From: Siphonodentalium dalli
Lineage: Eukaryota > Mollusca > Scaphopoda > Gadilida > Siphonodentaliidae
Direction of reading: 5' to 3'
Assembly: GCA_032622095.1 (NCBI GenBank)
Contig: CP136063.1
Span: forward strand, 31,436,987-31,500,986
Length of the DNA: 64,000 bases
Shown: piece by piece, positions 25,831 through 37,934 of the stretch
How positions within the stretch are numbered: the first letter of the stretch is position 1
Layout: each line of letters begins with the position of its first letter
Notes under the pieces: generated by a model
What the model saw: the letters and a program-made list of their open reading frames with translations, nothing else
What the model was told of the DNA's origin: nothing
The model's database searches: none
Position numbers and translations under genes: made by a program

Positions 25831-26120
25831 TTAACCCTTTCATTATGGGAGCAGCATTCACCCTTCCATGATTGGAGCATTGGAAATATTGCAAAAAAAA
25901 CCTGTGCTAATGCATTCTCTTATATATGGTAGTTTCCAGTAGGGATCCTAGAATATATAAGAGAATATATTACATTGGCCTAACAATATTTACCTTGACC
26001 TTGTAAGCCAGTGCATTCTCTTATATATGTGAGGCTACCTATGGTACCTGCAGATATAAGGGAATGCACTGGCACATGATTCAATGCTCCACTAGCGCAG
26101 CTCCCATCAAGAAATGGTTA
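25831..26120. mobile_element. Hairpin MITE of the TCTCTTATATAT family, complete copy
   Basis: Ends are TTAACCCTTTCATTATGGGAGC and its inverse GCTCCCATCAAGAAATGGTTATA. Inside lie two hairpins whose arms read GCATTCTCTTATATATG and CATATATAAGAGAATGC, separated by CTAACAATATTTACCTTGACCTTG. The same modules recur at 26,880-27,290 and 46,951-47,106. Confidence 0.7.
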
Positions 26121-26228
26121 TATTATATATTTGAGTCTCCCAAGTTCTTCCAACTGCATATTTTGTAGATTTTATTTTCCTGCTTTACAGAAGAAATTTA
26201 ATCATTTACAAATTTCCAAATTCACTAA

Positions 26229-26578
26229 AGATGGATTATCTCTTCCTCTAACATGTGTTGTATAGTTTACTGGTTATAAATTAATACAAATAAGCCGGAG
26301 ATACCTGTCTGGAAATGTTACTATCAATTAATATTGATTTTAAATCAATATGTATTTTTTAATGCGAGAATTAAGTGGGATATATATTTGTTCCTATTTT
26401 TTTTTGAAAAAGTTCCAATAAACACGAGCCCTAAAATACTGGACATTGATTGTATGCTTATTATAATACTAATTGATAGAAGTGTTTCCAGACAGGGGTC
26501 TTCGATTCATATTTATTATGTTATACACAGGAAACTATCAAATACTTGTTATAGAAAGAGATAATGATTAATCCATCT
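26229..26578 (+). mobile_element. TTAA-flanked TIR element, copy D, variant interior
   Basis: Termini AGATGGATTATCTCTTCC and ...GATTAATCCATCT match the family, and the subterminal ATTAATATTGATTTTA is present in both arms. The middle is shorter (350 bp) and unrelated to the ACAGTAACC core of copies A-C and E. The flanks are CTAA and GTAA, so it is an older insertion. Confidence 0.7.
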
Positions 26579-26869
26579 GTAAGAGTAAGGGTTTTTCAAG
26601 TTGTGTGTCTTCAAGAATTGGAGTGTATCACACTGAGCCAAATTCAATATATGATGGTTAGGTATTTCAAAAACAGGAAACAAAATTAACAGCTTTTTCA
26701 TAGTTTTAGTAATTTTCTGACTAGATTGTGTACAAAACATGATTTCTTATTAGTCTATGGTGAAGACAAAACTATTTTTGAACAAATTATGTGTTAGACT
26801 TACAAACTGTGAAGGGATTTCCAAACACATTGTGATGCTATCGTTTTACAATTGAAAGTGTTCTAAATA

Positions 26870-27290
26870 ATTTTGCACATTTCATGACTGGAGCTTCCTG
26901 AAATTTAGCGAAAACACTGTACCAATGCATTCTCTTATATATGACAGTCTCCCATAGACAGACTCACATATTTAAGAGAATTCATTGGCCTAACAACATT
27001 TATCTTGACCATGCAAGCCAGTGGATTCTTTTATATTTACAACCTGCCATATTGGAGACCATTATTTATGATTAATCCTTCCATAATTGGAGCTTCATGA
27101 AATTTTTTGAAAACTTGTGCCAATGCATTCTCTTATATATGCGAGTCTCCAATAGGATGCCTTGCATATATAAGAGAATGCATTAAGCTAACAATACTTA
27201 TATTGAACTTCTAAGCCAGTGCAGTCTCTTATATTTAAGATTGTATATATGCGAGATTAATATATATAAAAGAATGCATAAGCATGACTG
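26870..27290. mobile_element. Two further hairpin MITE copies, tandem
   Basis: Units starting near 26,880 (TTCATGACTGGAGCTTCCTG) and 27,085 (TTCCATAATTGGAGCTTCATG) are each followed by TGTRCCAATGCATTCTCTTATATA hairpins and the CTAACAAYAYTTATMTTGA spacer. Divergence from the 25.8-kb copy is high, so they are old. Confidence 0.6.
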
Positions 27291-27720
27291 GTTGTTTTTT
27301 CTATTTATGCCCCAACATTTGTTAAACAGACAAAAATGCCAAAAAATGGCATTTTTGGAAAAGTATCAAGACTGAAGGAGTAATCTCAGTCATAAGTTAA
27401 TTTTATTCAACAAAACACCAAAACAAAAAATGCCATGGGAAAAACAGGGTATATGGATTTAAATTTATTTCAATTTGCTCTGGAGGTGGGGGGGGGGGGG
27501 TAATATATATTCAGACACATATGATACTTTTTTACATTTTACCATTTCTGCGATTCACCCACCCCCCGAAACCAATTTCTTTCCCTCTTTACAATTGTTT
27601 TCCCAAAGCATTTTTCAACACCCCTCCCCATCTGTCTGTCTGAATATATATGTGGATATTCTATGAGGAAACAACTATTTTTTACCATCTTACCATCCGC
27701 CCAGAACATTAAACCTTTCT

Positions 27721-28039
27721 AAGGCTGAAGGGGTCACTCTCACCAAAAAAAGTGCTGAAGGGTACACATGGTTTGAAAATGTGCTGAAGGTTTGTGATCG
27801 CCACTAACACCGTTACTTAAACTGTGTTTCTGAAAGTCTGACGCCCATGAGCAGTTTGTTTTCAGTTCATTTTCTGTTCATTGGAACGTAATCAATTATT
27901 TTCTAACAGAAATCATGGCAGATACGAAATCTAAACGTCATTCAGAACGACATTTCAAACCCTGTATACCATTCAGCACATTTTCAAATCCTGTGTACCC
28001 TTCAGCACTTTTTTTGGTGAGAGTGACCCCTTCAGCCTT
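27721..28039. mobile_element. Foldback MITE (AAGGCTGAAGGGG termini)
   Basis: Left end AAGGCTGAAGGGGTCACTCT, then CACCAAAAAAAGTGCTGAAGGG. The right end is its inverse (CCCTTCAGCACTTTTTTTGG, AGTGACCCCTTCAGCCTT), giving ~70-bp inverted arms in a 319-bp unit with no coding capacity. A clear target duplication was not found. Confidence 0.75.
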
Positions 28040-28329
28040 ACTAAGTTAGATACATGTAGGTCTACCATTACATATAACGCTGTAAGGCAATACAAACCAA
28101 TTATGCTTTTAAAGCGTAATGGAGTTACGCTTAAGAATAATCAGCCATTACATGTTAGATTGATCTCCCATATAGTACTTAATATATGCAATGACAATGT
28201 TGTTGTTTGAGCCATCCAAATGATTTTGGAGTATAAATATAAGCAGCAAGCGAAATAATTGAAAAATAATTTATTATATATGATAAACAAGCATAAATTA
28301 CAAATAGTTAAGCAATAGTTCCTTGTTAG

Positions 28330-28690
28330 CATTGTTGAAAACACCCCATACTGTTGTTCCCCTCGCAGAGCAGATAGAAAACCGTCAATGTCACTGATAT
28401 CAACAACCGACTATTCCAGGTGGTTCCATTCCACAGTTGTTTTAACAAAGAAGGAGTTTTCGTATTGTGAGCTGCTAGTACGCAGAAGTTGGAACGATTC
28501 TGTGTTGTTACACACCTCCTTCTCCACCGGATTTTGACTGACACGTAGGCTACAGTCCTCAAATTTTGTTGGCTGTAGCCTGTATTTGCCTTGTGTTTTA
28601 GATAATCAGGCTTAGGAAGTGCTGGGAGCAACCCCATGACTATTTTGTGGTATTTAACCAGTCGCTGTTCTTTCCTTCTGGGAGCTTTAC
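28330..28690 (-). pseudogene. 3' scrap of a LINE reverse transcriptase
   Basis: Minus-strand reading gives RRKEQRLVKYHKIVMGLLP and later YENSFFVKTTVEWNHLE, VVDISDIDGFLSALR. These are the typical C-terminal words of jockey/CR1-type LINE proteins ('RR..ARL...YKI..GL', 'SFFPRTV.EWN.LP', 'SLD.FK..L'). Two frame changes separate them, and everything upstream is missing. Confidence 0.6.
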
Positions 28691-28796
28691 CTCAGACAGC
28701 ATGTCTGTGACTGATCCATCATCTCGTCTGTATATGTTCTTTTCTGTATCTGTTCTTTGAGTTTAAGAGAGATCTCGAGGTCAAGTGACCAATTTT

Positions 28797-29345
28797 GAAT
28801 GGGGATTTCCATGCAAATCTGCAGAGCAAAATTTAGAGTTGCACATACTTCTGAGTGTGACTTGATGTAGTATTGAAAACAACAGGTATTTACAGGGACG
28901 CCAGAAGCATCAAAGGGCAAGGGGGCAAACCAACCAGGAGGGCACTTTTCGGATACCCACTGGCCTCACCTGAGTCAGGCCAGCAAGGGGGGCAAGTGCC
29001 CCCGTATGTCCCCCTTCTCTGGCGTCCCTGGGTATTTATCTGGCGACTGGCGGGTCCAATTGGAACTTGTTCCATTATAAATTATGTTGGTGTATTTATT
29101 TTTGAATTTTATATTGATATTTCGAATCTGACATATATAAGTTATGACTTATGTAGGTCAAGTGATATGTAATTCCAGAAAAAAATTCTCAAAAATATAT
29201 TTATAGCAAAAAATTTTAATTTACGAAGCGGACCCACCAGATAAATACCTGTTGTCTAGTACCACATCAAGTCACACTCAGAAGTATATGCAACTCTTTA
29301 ACTTTTGCTCCGCAGATTTGCATGGAAATCCCCATTCAAAATCCA
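28797..29345. repeat. Inverted repeat, ~110-bp arms
   Basis: Left arm 28,797-29,060 (TTTTGAATGGGGATTTCCAT ... ACTTCTGAGTGTGACTTGATG ... ACAGGTATTTATCTGG once the hAT insert is removed) is repeated inverted at 29,226-29,345 with roughly 85-90 percent identity. The loop is ~170 bp. Whether this is a foldback element or an inverted duplication of a host segment is not decidable here. Confidence 0.7.
28893..29030. mobile_element. hAT-type MITE, 138 bp, with perfect 8-bp TSD
   Basis: Termini CAGGGACGCCAG and CTGGCGTCCCTG are perfect inverted repeats, flanked by GGTATTTA on both sides (28,885-28,892 and 29,031-29,038). An 8-bp duplication with CAGGG ends is diagnostic of hAT elements. The insert interrupts the left arm of the surrounding inverted repeat, so it is younger than it. 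Confidence 0.9.
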
Positions 29346-29691
29346 CCACGGCGGAAGACACACACCATTCGTTGCTCTTTCCAATTTTTCGGCATCTTCC
29401 CGCTTACGAAAACTTCTTATTTGATCGCATTTTGCCAATTTAAGCTCAATATATCTGTCTTTTTCTAACGATATCCTGACAGTGAAACCATTCTTGACAG
29501 AACACAGGGATATCCCCAATCTATTTATAGCATATCAGGCTGTATCAGGGGAGATAAACCATGCATGCAGTTTATAGAAGCGTTAGGAACAGGCAGTAAA
29601 CAGCTGATTTCAACAACAACAACATGGTGGCGATTATTTTTGAGTCCCTTTAAGTGCATGACAATCCGACTTTATCGAATGTGATATACTG

Positions 29692-30006
29692 AGTATAAAA
29701 TAATAGATATGAACTGAAGAGCTATGTCCGGAAAAGCTTCTATCAATTAATATTGATTTTATTTCGAATATTAAATCGGGCCCGTTTATGTTACTATTTT
29801 TAGAACCGACCATTCGGATGAGACCGTATTGCTATGTAGAGCACTGGGCTGTTCCTACGGCTACGCAATGAATGTCAAATGTCACAGATTAGTTGTTTGT
29901 ATTGTTTTGTTCCACAGATATAAGCGATAATGAGTATAATTAACGTTTATTTGTGACAAAATTGCACAATATAATTTCTGGTCTCTGTTAACAGTAACCA
30001 CTATTG
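29692..30006 (+). mobile_element. TTAA-flanked TIR element, copy B, left part
   Basis: Matches copy E from TATAAAATAATAGATATGAACTG to AACAGTAACCACTATTG, about 95 percent identical. The outer ~60 bp including the left terminus are missing. It is interrupted at 30,006 by a LINE and resumes at 33,902. Confidence 0.8.
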
Positions 30007-33000
30007 ACAGCATGCTACCCATCAACATAAGCATGATATAAGATCTCGCCCTACATATAAAATTCCACACAGGCGTTACGATACAAATAACAAACAACGA
30101 ACGACTGAACAACAACCAACCCAGAGAAACCAAAAGTAGTCTGAAGTTACTACAAATACATCCAACACAGAAACCGCTTTCAGCAGTTCACTGTCAACAC
30201 CACCACTGGATACTCCACAACAGACCCAAAATTCTTTTTTGTCACAGGCCAAGCCTCCACAAAATCAGATGTGACACAGGATAACGTGAAGTTCGATGAC
30301 GCAGAAAAACTAACTATCGTAACATATAATGTTAAGAATATCAAAACATCGTCATTAGTGTTTAAAGATCTACAAAAATTTGCAGACGTGATATTGGTCC
30401 AGGAACATTGGTTATTCAACTGTCAGCTGAATCTATTAAACGAAGTAAATTCAGATTTCACAGGAGTTGGCAAAGCTGTTGACGACAAAGAACCGATCGA
30501 ACAACATAAAATGCCCCGGGGTTATGGAGGAGTTGCCGTGCTTTGGAGAAAATCTCTAGATCGTTATGTGAATCCAGATAGCTGCGGTGGCACAAGAATC
30601 CAGTGTATCGAATTCAACTGTGCGAAACCAATCCTCTTCGTCTGCGTTTATATGACCACACGCTCAAACGATCAAGATCATGAATTCGACGAAGTAATTG
30701 ACCAGCTGTTCACAATAAATACTACATACAAGAACTCACATCGAGTCATCATCGGAGGCGACACGAATGAATATATTGCCGTATTAAACACTAATCAACG
30801 TGCCACGAATCTAAGAGACTTAATGACAGAATGCGGACTGCGAACTAACTTCAAGGGAAAACCCTTCATCAATGTCTATGGAGTACTGGTTTCAGAGATA
30901 GATTATATTTTCCATCCAAAGTCTATGACAGACGTTACAACAGCCAGGGTCATGAATCTCTCGTCTAACCCATCTGACCATATACCAGTTTACTTGGAAC
31001 TGCATGAAAGAATAGAAATAGCAAAAACAAATAAGACTCCTGTCATTTCACGGAAAGTTAACTGGAAAAAGATCAATACTGAACTATACGCAAGCGCTGT
31101 AACACACAAATCTGCAACGCTGAAGTGTATTCCCGGCTCTACAAGCACAGTTCAACTGCAACATGCCGTGACTAAATTATCATTGGTGCTCGAGCAGTGT
31201 GCAAATGAGGCAACTACAGTGAAAAAACCATCACAGAATAAACCAAATCTTGAAGTCTGGAACAGAGAGATAGCCGCAGCCCTATATTCAAATAGAAATG
31301 CGCACAGTAGCTGGGTAAACGCTGGAAAACCATCAGCCCACGATAACATGCCTTTAGTACAAAAGAAAGAATCTCGTAAGCTCTACCGCACGAAAGTTCG
31401 AGAAGCAGTCAGCATGAAGGATGCAAGATATAAGGACAAGATCATGACAACAAGGGCATCTGATTCTGAAACATTCTATAAATTAATAAGTAAACAGAGA
31501 AATTCGGGAGCCGTAATGATATCTGACCTTAATGTGGACGGACAAGTGTACAGTAATGAGCAAGTACTACAAGGCTGGCATCAGCACTTCAGCGATCTTG
31601 CTAAACCAGCAGCCAATGGCTACAATCACAATTTCCCGAAACTATGTCAAAGGGACTATCAACACATCTCAGAATGTCTACCAGACGACAAGTTATAAGA
31701 GGTCAGCTGTGGGGACGTGATCAATGCATTAGGATTTCTACATAGAAGAAAAGCCCAGGATATCTTTGGGCTAACAGTGGAGCATTTTATCTTTGGTGGC
31801 GAGGACCTGCTAGGTATACTAACGAGCATAATCAACTGTATCCTGATAAATAAAGAAGTGCCTGCAAATCTCAAGATCGGCCTACTTAATCCAATATATA
31901 AACGCAAAGGCGACAAGACAGCCTCTTCCAATTATCGGGGCATCACTGTGTTACCAGTTATCCTGAAAGTTGTGGAAGTCATCATGCGTGAATACCTACG
32001 AAAATGTACTCTACCTACACAAGCTCCAACTCAAAGAGGATTCACTGCCAACGCGTCTCCACTTAATAGTGCATTGATGGTCGAGGAGATAGTCAGAGAA
32101 GGCCTGGATAACAACACACCGATATATGTAGCATTCCTGGATGCGAAGTCAGCCTTTGACGTTGTCACAAAAGAAATACTGATGAGAAAAACATACCTCA
32201 CAAACACTCACGCTGTTTGCTGGTCAGTGATCGATAACCTTCACACAGACTGTGTATCCGTTGTAAAGTGGAACAACCAAAGATCGGAACCATTCGAGAT
32301 ATATCAAGGAGTGAGACAGGGGGTTATCTTAAGCGCCGACCTCTACAAGCTATATATAGAGGATCTACTGCATTCACTGCTGGCGAACAGTCTAGGTAGC
32401 AGCATTGGAACCATCCGAATGAACTCCACAGCATGCGCATATGATGTCGCACTGATGAGCAGTGATCCAAATTACCTCCAAATCCTGATCAACACTGCAT
32501 ATCAATACAGTAATTTACATCGGTATCTCCTTCAACCGAAGAAAAGTGTAATATTGAAGATTTCACCAAACGGAATAAAAAATACTGTTGACAAAACATG
32601 GGATCTGGCTGGGACACAGATGCCCAACGTCGATGTGGCAGCCCATCTTGGTATACTCCGCTCAACAACAGCCACCAAATCAGTCATGGAAACCATACAA
32701 AATAATATCAAAAAGGCGAGAAGAACAGCTTATAGTCTAATGCCGCTTGGATTCCATGGGGAGAATGAATTGGACCAAGAGACATGCCTTCATATTTATA
32801 GGACATATGTTATTCCCACTTTGACATATGGATGTGAAATCCTGCTACCAGAAGAAAGACACGTCAACATGCTGGAGGGATATCAGAAGAAGTTCGTTAA
32901 GCAGTTGCTATCTCTACCACCAAATGTAGCCAATCCTGCTATATACATACTGTCAGGTCTCCTCCCGATAGAGGCACAAATCGACTTGAAGGCTCTCACG

Positions 33001-33901
33001 TTCTTCAACAATCTCACCCATCAAGATGAATCTTCAATAGAGAAAAAACTGGCACTCCGCCAACTAATCTTGAAAGATGAGAAAAGCAACAGCTGGTTGT
33101 CTGAGGTCAGGAGAATACGAGCTACCATCTCCATTGAACTTATTACATCACCCCGTGAAGAAAAATGCATGGAAGAAAATTACTAAAGACTCAGTCAACC
33201 GCTACTGGAAGAGCTACATTACTACAAGATGCCATTTGTACAGCACCTTACAACTACTAGATCCCACTACCTATACACCAGGAAAGATCAACAACATCAT
33301 TGGTGGTATGAATTCAGCTAATTACATCACAGCAAGGATTGCGGTGAAGCTGGAGATGCTGACTAACACATATACGCTAGAAATACACAACCAAAAATTC
33401 AACATCTCAAAGTCAGAAGGGATATGCCGTTGTTGTAACTTGAAGAGAGAGACTATTGAACACCTACTGTTGGAATGTGAGATCTTAGAGTCGGTTAGAG
33501 GGGGTTGTCTTCAACATATCAAGAACATATATGATGAAATAACGAAAGAGGATTTCAACAACTTGTCGACAAAGGACAAACTCACAGTCATCCTGGGTAA
33601 TGGGATTCACAGATGGCAGATTGAGGATTGCGAAGGGGTTGCAGCTCTGCTATCAAGACTAAAGATCAGCTGTATGCATCTATGCTATCGCTTGCACTGT
33701 GCCAGAAAGAAGTACTCGATCGACAGAGAGAACATTGGTGGCGACGAATGACCGTGCACGGTGCATTTTAACCTATATATTTTATACATTTTATCCCCTA
33801 ATATGGTGACGTTATGGTACCTGTAAATATGTACAGTTCACTCAACAAGTTGAGGTTGTCCGATGCTGGACGGTTGGATTGCAGAAGTAAGAAGTAAGTA
33901 A
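30007..33901 (+). pseudogene. LINE with APE endonuclease and RT, nearly full coding length, broken
   Basis: Frame 30,271-33,751, open upstream without an ATG. N-terminal AP-endonuclease (VTYNVKN, VQEHWL, YGGVAVLW, IIGGDTNEY, EIDYIF, NPSDHIPV) is followed by RT: LLNPIYKRKGD, SSNYRGITVLP, FLDAKSAFDVV, QGVRQGVILS. In the catalytic box ACAYDVAL, Tyr occupies the first Asp position (codon near 32,440). A C-terminal CCHC (CRCCNLKRETIEHLLLEC) completes it. One in-frame TAA lies at 31,696-31,698 and a frameshift falls near 33,115 before YELPSPLNLL. The 3' end is a GTAAGAAGTAAGTAAG tail. It sits inside copy B of the TTAA element. Clade is uncertain (jockey/CR1-like); low decay implies a fairly recent insertion. 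Confidence 0.88.
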
Positions 33902-34059
33902 GTTAGCTGAACAAACACACCTTTTTAGACCAGAAAATATTCGAAATAAAATTAATATTAATCGATAGAAGCATGTCCGGACAGGAGTCTTCGATTCAAA
34001 TCTAATATTTTATACCACGGTAACTATATAATACATGTTTACAAAGAGATAATCCACCT
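33902..34059 (+). mobile_element. TTAA-flanked TIR element, copy B, right part
   Basis: Resumes with GTTAGCTGAACAAACACACC and ends ...GAGATAATCCACCT, TTAA at 34,060-34,063. It differs from copy E by only a few bases. Confidence 0.8.
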
Positions 34060-34063
34060 TTAA

Positions 34064-34860
34064 AACTGAAATTTTTTCAAGTCAAGTTTTCTAACTTAGA
34101 CCAATTCTAAGTAATGAAACTCAATCAAATGGTTATGTTTATGTTCTAAATTACTACAATACCCAAAATATTTCAACAAAATCTCAAATGCAAACAAGTT
34201 TGTTATGTTGCTAGTGTTAGCTGTTGGTTTAGACCAACATTTTATTATGTATTCATTATCAATATCTCTGTGTTCCCGCCAAGTAGCGTTTTATATTACT
34301 ATTCGTTTAATTTACTAATTAGTTGTATTTCCTTGTCCAACGAGGAAGCCCTATATGTTCTACGTTGATATACCTTTACTATTACTGGCGCAGTTCAAGA
34401 AACGGTACTATATCCTGATCTGCACAATCCATATCTATTAACCTGACGCCGCTAATGTGGTCCAACATCCGCATTACTGTCCCGTTCCATATAATCAATA
34501 GTTCCTCCGAAATCATATACATGTACATATATGGTCACGAAAACTGTGTTTTATAGATCTTCGCGTTTTCCATGCTGTTCAGATTTCAGACACAGTTACT
34601 TTTTCGTAAACTATGTATTGTGACATTGTTCTATTCCACCCACCGTTGATTAAGACCACTTTTTTAAACGTGTTTCGAGACAGAAACAATTTTACTTTCA
34701 TTTCCGCCTATCATCCGAGGGTTTCTTAACTTAACTATATGGATCGTCTGTTCGATGCATTTAACTATTGTGTGAAATTTTCTGTCAGTTTACTCGGCTA
34801 ATCCCGTGTGGAATAAGTTTAGTGCTCATTGGATATTGTACGGAAACAGATACAGTCGAG
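34064..34860. other. Upstream region of zinc-finger array 2
   Basis: No ORF of note to about 34,530. From there to 34,860 the sequence aligns with 18,440-18,755 upstream of array 1 (for example GAAAACTGTGT and GTAAACTATGTATTGYGACATTGTTCTATTCC), so the two zinc-finger loci share a duplicated 5' flank or 5' exon/promoter of about 300 bp. Confidence 0.65.
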
Positions 34861-34864
34861 TCAT

Positions 34865-36850
34865 GTATGGGGAGGTGGAGTCGGCAACAATGGAGACCGG
34901 AGATGATAAACACACAACGCAAATACATCTCAAACAGGCGTTGATTCATTAGTCAGTTTGCACAATAAGGATAATAAGGATATTCGTTTGTTGGAGCACA
35001 ATGGGATACACACTGTTGATCTTCCATATCAATGTGATGTGTGTGAGAAATCATTTACTCAGTCAAGTGACCTGGTGAGACATAATAGGATCCATACTGG
35101 AAATCTCCCTTATCAATGTGATGTGTGCGAGAAATCATTTACTGATTCCAGTCCTCTGACTTCACATAAGAGGATACATACTGGTGATCGACCGTATCAA
35201 TGTGATATGTGCCAGAAATAATTTACCACGTCCAGTCACCTGACTTCACATAAGAGGATCCACACGCTGGATCGGCCGTCTCAATGTAATGTGTGCGAGA
35301 AATCATTTACTCAGTCGAGTCACCTGACTTCACATAAGAGGATCCACACGGGGGATCGACCGTATCAATGTGATGTGTGCGAGAAATCATTTACCCGGTC
35401 GAGTGACCGGTCTTCACATAAGAAGATCCACACGGGGGATCGCCCCTATCAATGTGATGTGTGCGAGAAATCATTTACTCAGTCGAGTCCCCTGACTTCA
35501 CATAAGAGGATCCACACTGGGGATCGCCCGTATCAATGTGATGTGTGCGAGAAATCATTTACTACGTCCAGTCACCTGACTGAACATAAGAGGATACATA
35601 AGGGAGATCGCCCGTATCAATGTGATTTGTGCGAGAAATCATTTACTCGGTCGGGTGGCCTGACAAAACATAAGAGGATACATACGGAGGATCGACCGTA
35701 TCAATGCAATGTGTGCGAGAAATCATTTACTCAGTCGAGTTATCTGACTTCTCATAAGAGGATCCACATGCGGGATCGGCCGTATCAATGTGATGTGTGC
35801 GAGGAATAATTTACTACTTCGAGTCAACTGACTTCACATAAGAGGATATATGCGGGGGATCGACCGTATCAATGTGATGTGTGCGAGAAATAATTTACTA
35901 CGTCGAGTCAACTGACTTCGCATAAGAGGATCCACACTGGTTATCGACCGTATCAATACGATGTGTGCGTGAAATCATTTACTACGTCCAGTCAACTGAC
36001 TTCATATAAGAGGATCAACACTGGTGAACGCCCGTACCAATGTGATATATGTGAGTAATCATTCACTCAGTTGAGAAGCCTGGTGAATCATAAGAGGATC
36101 CACACAGTAGATCACCCGTATCAATGTGATTTTGCGATAAATCATTTACTCAGTTGGGTAGCATGACGAGACATAAGCGGATCCACATGGAGGAATTAAC
36201 CGCATCAATGTGATGTGTGTACGAAATCATTTACTGAGTCGAGACACCTGACGAGACATAACATGATCCATACGGGAGATCGCCCGTATCAATGTGATGT
36301 ATGCGATAAATCATTTACTGCGTCGACTCACCTGACGATGCATTTATAAGCGGATACATACAGGAGTTTGCCCGCATCAATGTGATTTGTGCGACAATTC
36401 TTTCGTCCAGCCGAGTGACTTTGCGAAACAAACGGTTCCGCATCGGGATCGCCCTACCAAGGTGATTTATGCGAGAGAAATCATTCCCTCAGTTGAGCAG
36501 CTTGGTGAAATAGAGGATCCACTGGCGGCTTACGACAAATATTAGAAAATACACACAGGAGTATGGTTATGTAAATTGTTTGACGACAGATGAGAGCATA
36601 CACTCCGAAGATCGGCCATATCCATGTGATATGTACGAGAAATCAAGTGTCAGTATGAATCACGTAGAATGCATAACATAATGAAAACAAGTAGTCGCCC
36701 GTGTCCATGTGATATGAGAGGTTTGTTACTTGAATCATTTGAAAAGACAGGATACTGAATACATGCGATCGGCCGTATCCGTGCGACACATCATTCACTT
36801 GCTGTTGCATTCGATAAGTCACACCGGACCGTGACTCATAACACGATAAT
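34865..36850 (+). pseudogene. Zinc-finger array 2, decayed paralogue of array 1
   Basis: The leader [18 protein letters not shown] matches array 1's leader, then a ~2-nt loss shifts the frame. From 34,958 the finger frame runs with KSFT-type C2H2 units and TGDRP linkers (2 fingers to 35,221; 6 complete ones in 35,291-35,809). It stays in phase to about 36,130 through TAA codons at 35,219, 35,807, about 35,891 and about 36,057, after which indels accumulate to 36,850. Helices (QSSDLVR, DSSPLTS, RSSDRSS, TTSSHLTE) differ from array 1. At least 15 fingers existed. A short product of 6-8 fingers is conceivable but there is no intact start-to-stop frame. Confidence 0.85.
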
Positions 36851-37904
36851 TCTTACAGGAGGTTAAACTCAGCGAAGATTAAATCCGCATTTTCATTCAT
36901 CTGGAATTTCGGCTTCCCCAAAAGATGGTATAACTTTCATTAAAGGGGCATTCATGGGCCCACAATAGGCCGAAAATACAATTTTCGGTTTTACAACGAA
37001 AGGCAGAAATGGTATGGAGGGGTTAATTTTTTAATTTTATTTGACGGCTCCTGTGTCTTAATAATATGTAGTATCGAGTGCTTCAAGCTCCCAATTTGTT
37101 TGTTAGGATAATGATTACGGGACATGTTCCAGAGCAGAAAACGACCATATCTTGCTATATGTTACGGTACACTAATTATTCTCCATATGCGACAGTGTTA
37201 ATGTCCAGGCTATGCTCAATTCCTTGTGAATGCTGGAACTTTGTAACCTAGTCAATTTTGAAGAATGTCTCTTTGGACCCTATAAGACCCAAAAAAATAA
37301 TAGGTCCTTGTGACTTTTCCGTCTTTAAATTTGCCGCTTTTGATACTGCCCTGATTCCGTACAAAAATCATCACCAAATTTTCAAACATACCCCAATTAA
37401 ATGCCAGGTTAATTATCATCCACTCTGGATCAATATTTGGATCAATATTCATCTAGGTATAAACCGTATAATATTTCCATGGTGGCTTTGATTTGTTCTT
37501 GTTTTAGCATTAATTTTATCCCAATCATAATCAATCATTCAGCTGCCAGATGTGATGTTATGCTGACTTGAGTGTGGGTGACAGCACACCAAAGGAGAGG
37601 GGTATTTTTTTATATTTGTTGTACTATAACCTTTGAGTTTAATTGCAAAAGCACATGATTTCCTTGATTCTGCATAAAGTATCTGTAGTCATTGTCAGTT
37701 GTGATTATTCTAGACCATTGGTATATTCTACCTTATGGCAGCAAATACAGAACTATGCTTAATCATTTTGTTAAATTGAAGAGATTAGCTTGCCGGCGGT
37801 GCGGATCTAGAATGAAACCGACTTGATTCGCGGCAGTTTGACCGTCGGGAAAGTCATTCGATAAGGCGTGTTTCGAGAACTGTGAAATAATTTAAGAAAC
37901 TGTG
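36851..37904. other. No gene recognised
   Basis: AT-rich spacer between the zinc-finger remnants and the nuclease/CXC element. Only short overlapping frames (37,252-37,491 on both strands) without motifs. Confidence 0.55.
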
Positions 37905-37934
37905 CAGTCTAGCAGCCAAGTACCGAATTTTGCC

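Noticed and set aside
28797-29345. Exon pair of a host gene in inverted arrangement
   Set aside because: No open frame is shared by both arms and no splice sites flank them.
14173-33190. Programmed frameshift before the LPSP segment in both LINEs
   Set aside because: Both LINEs change frame at about the same place, but in different directions (+1 versus -1) and without a common slippery sequence. Independent decay is simpler.
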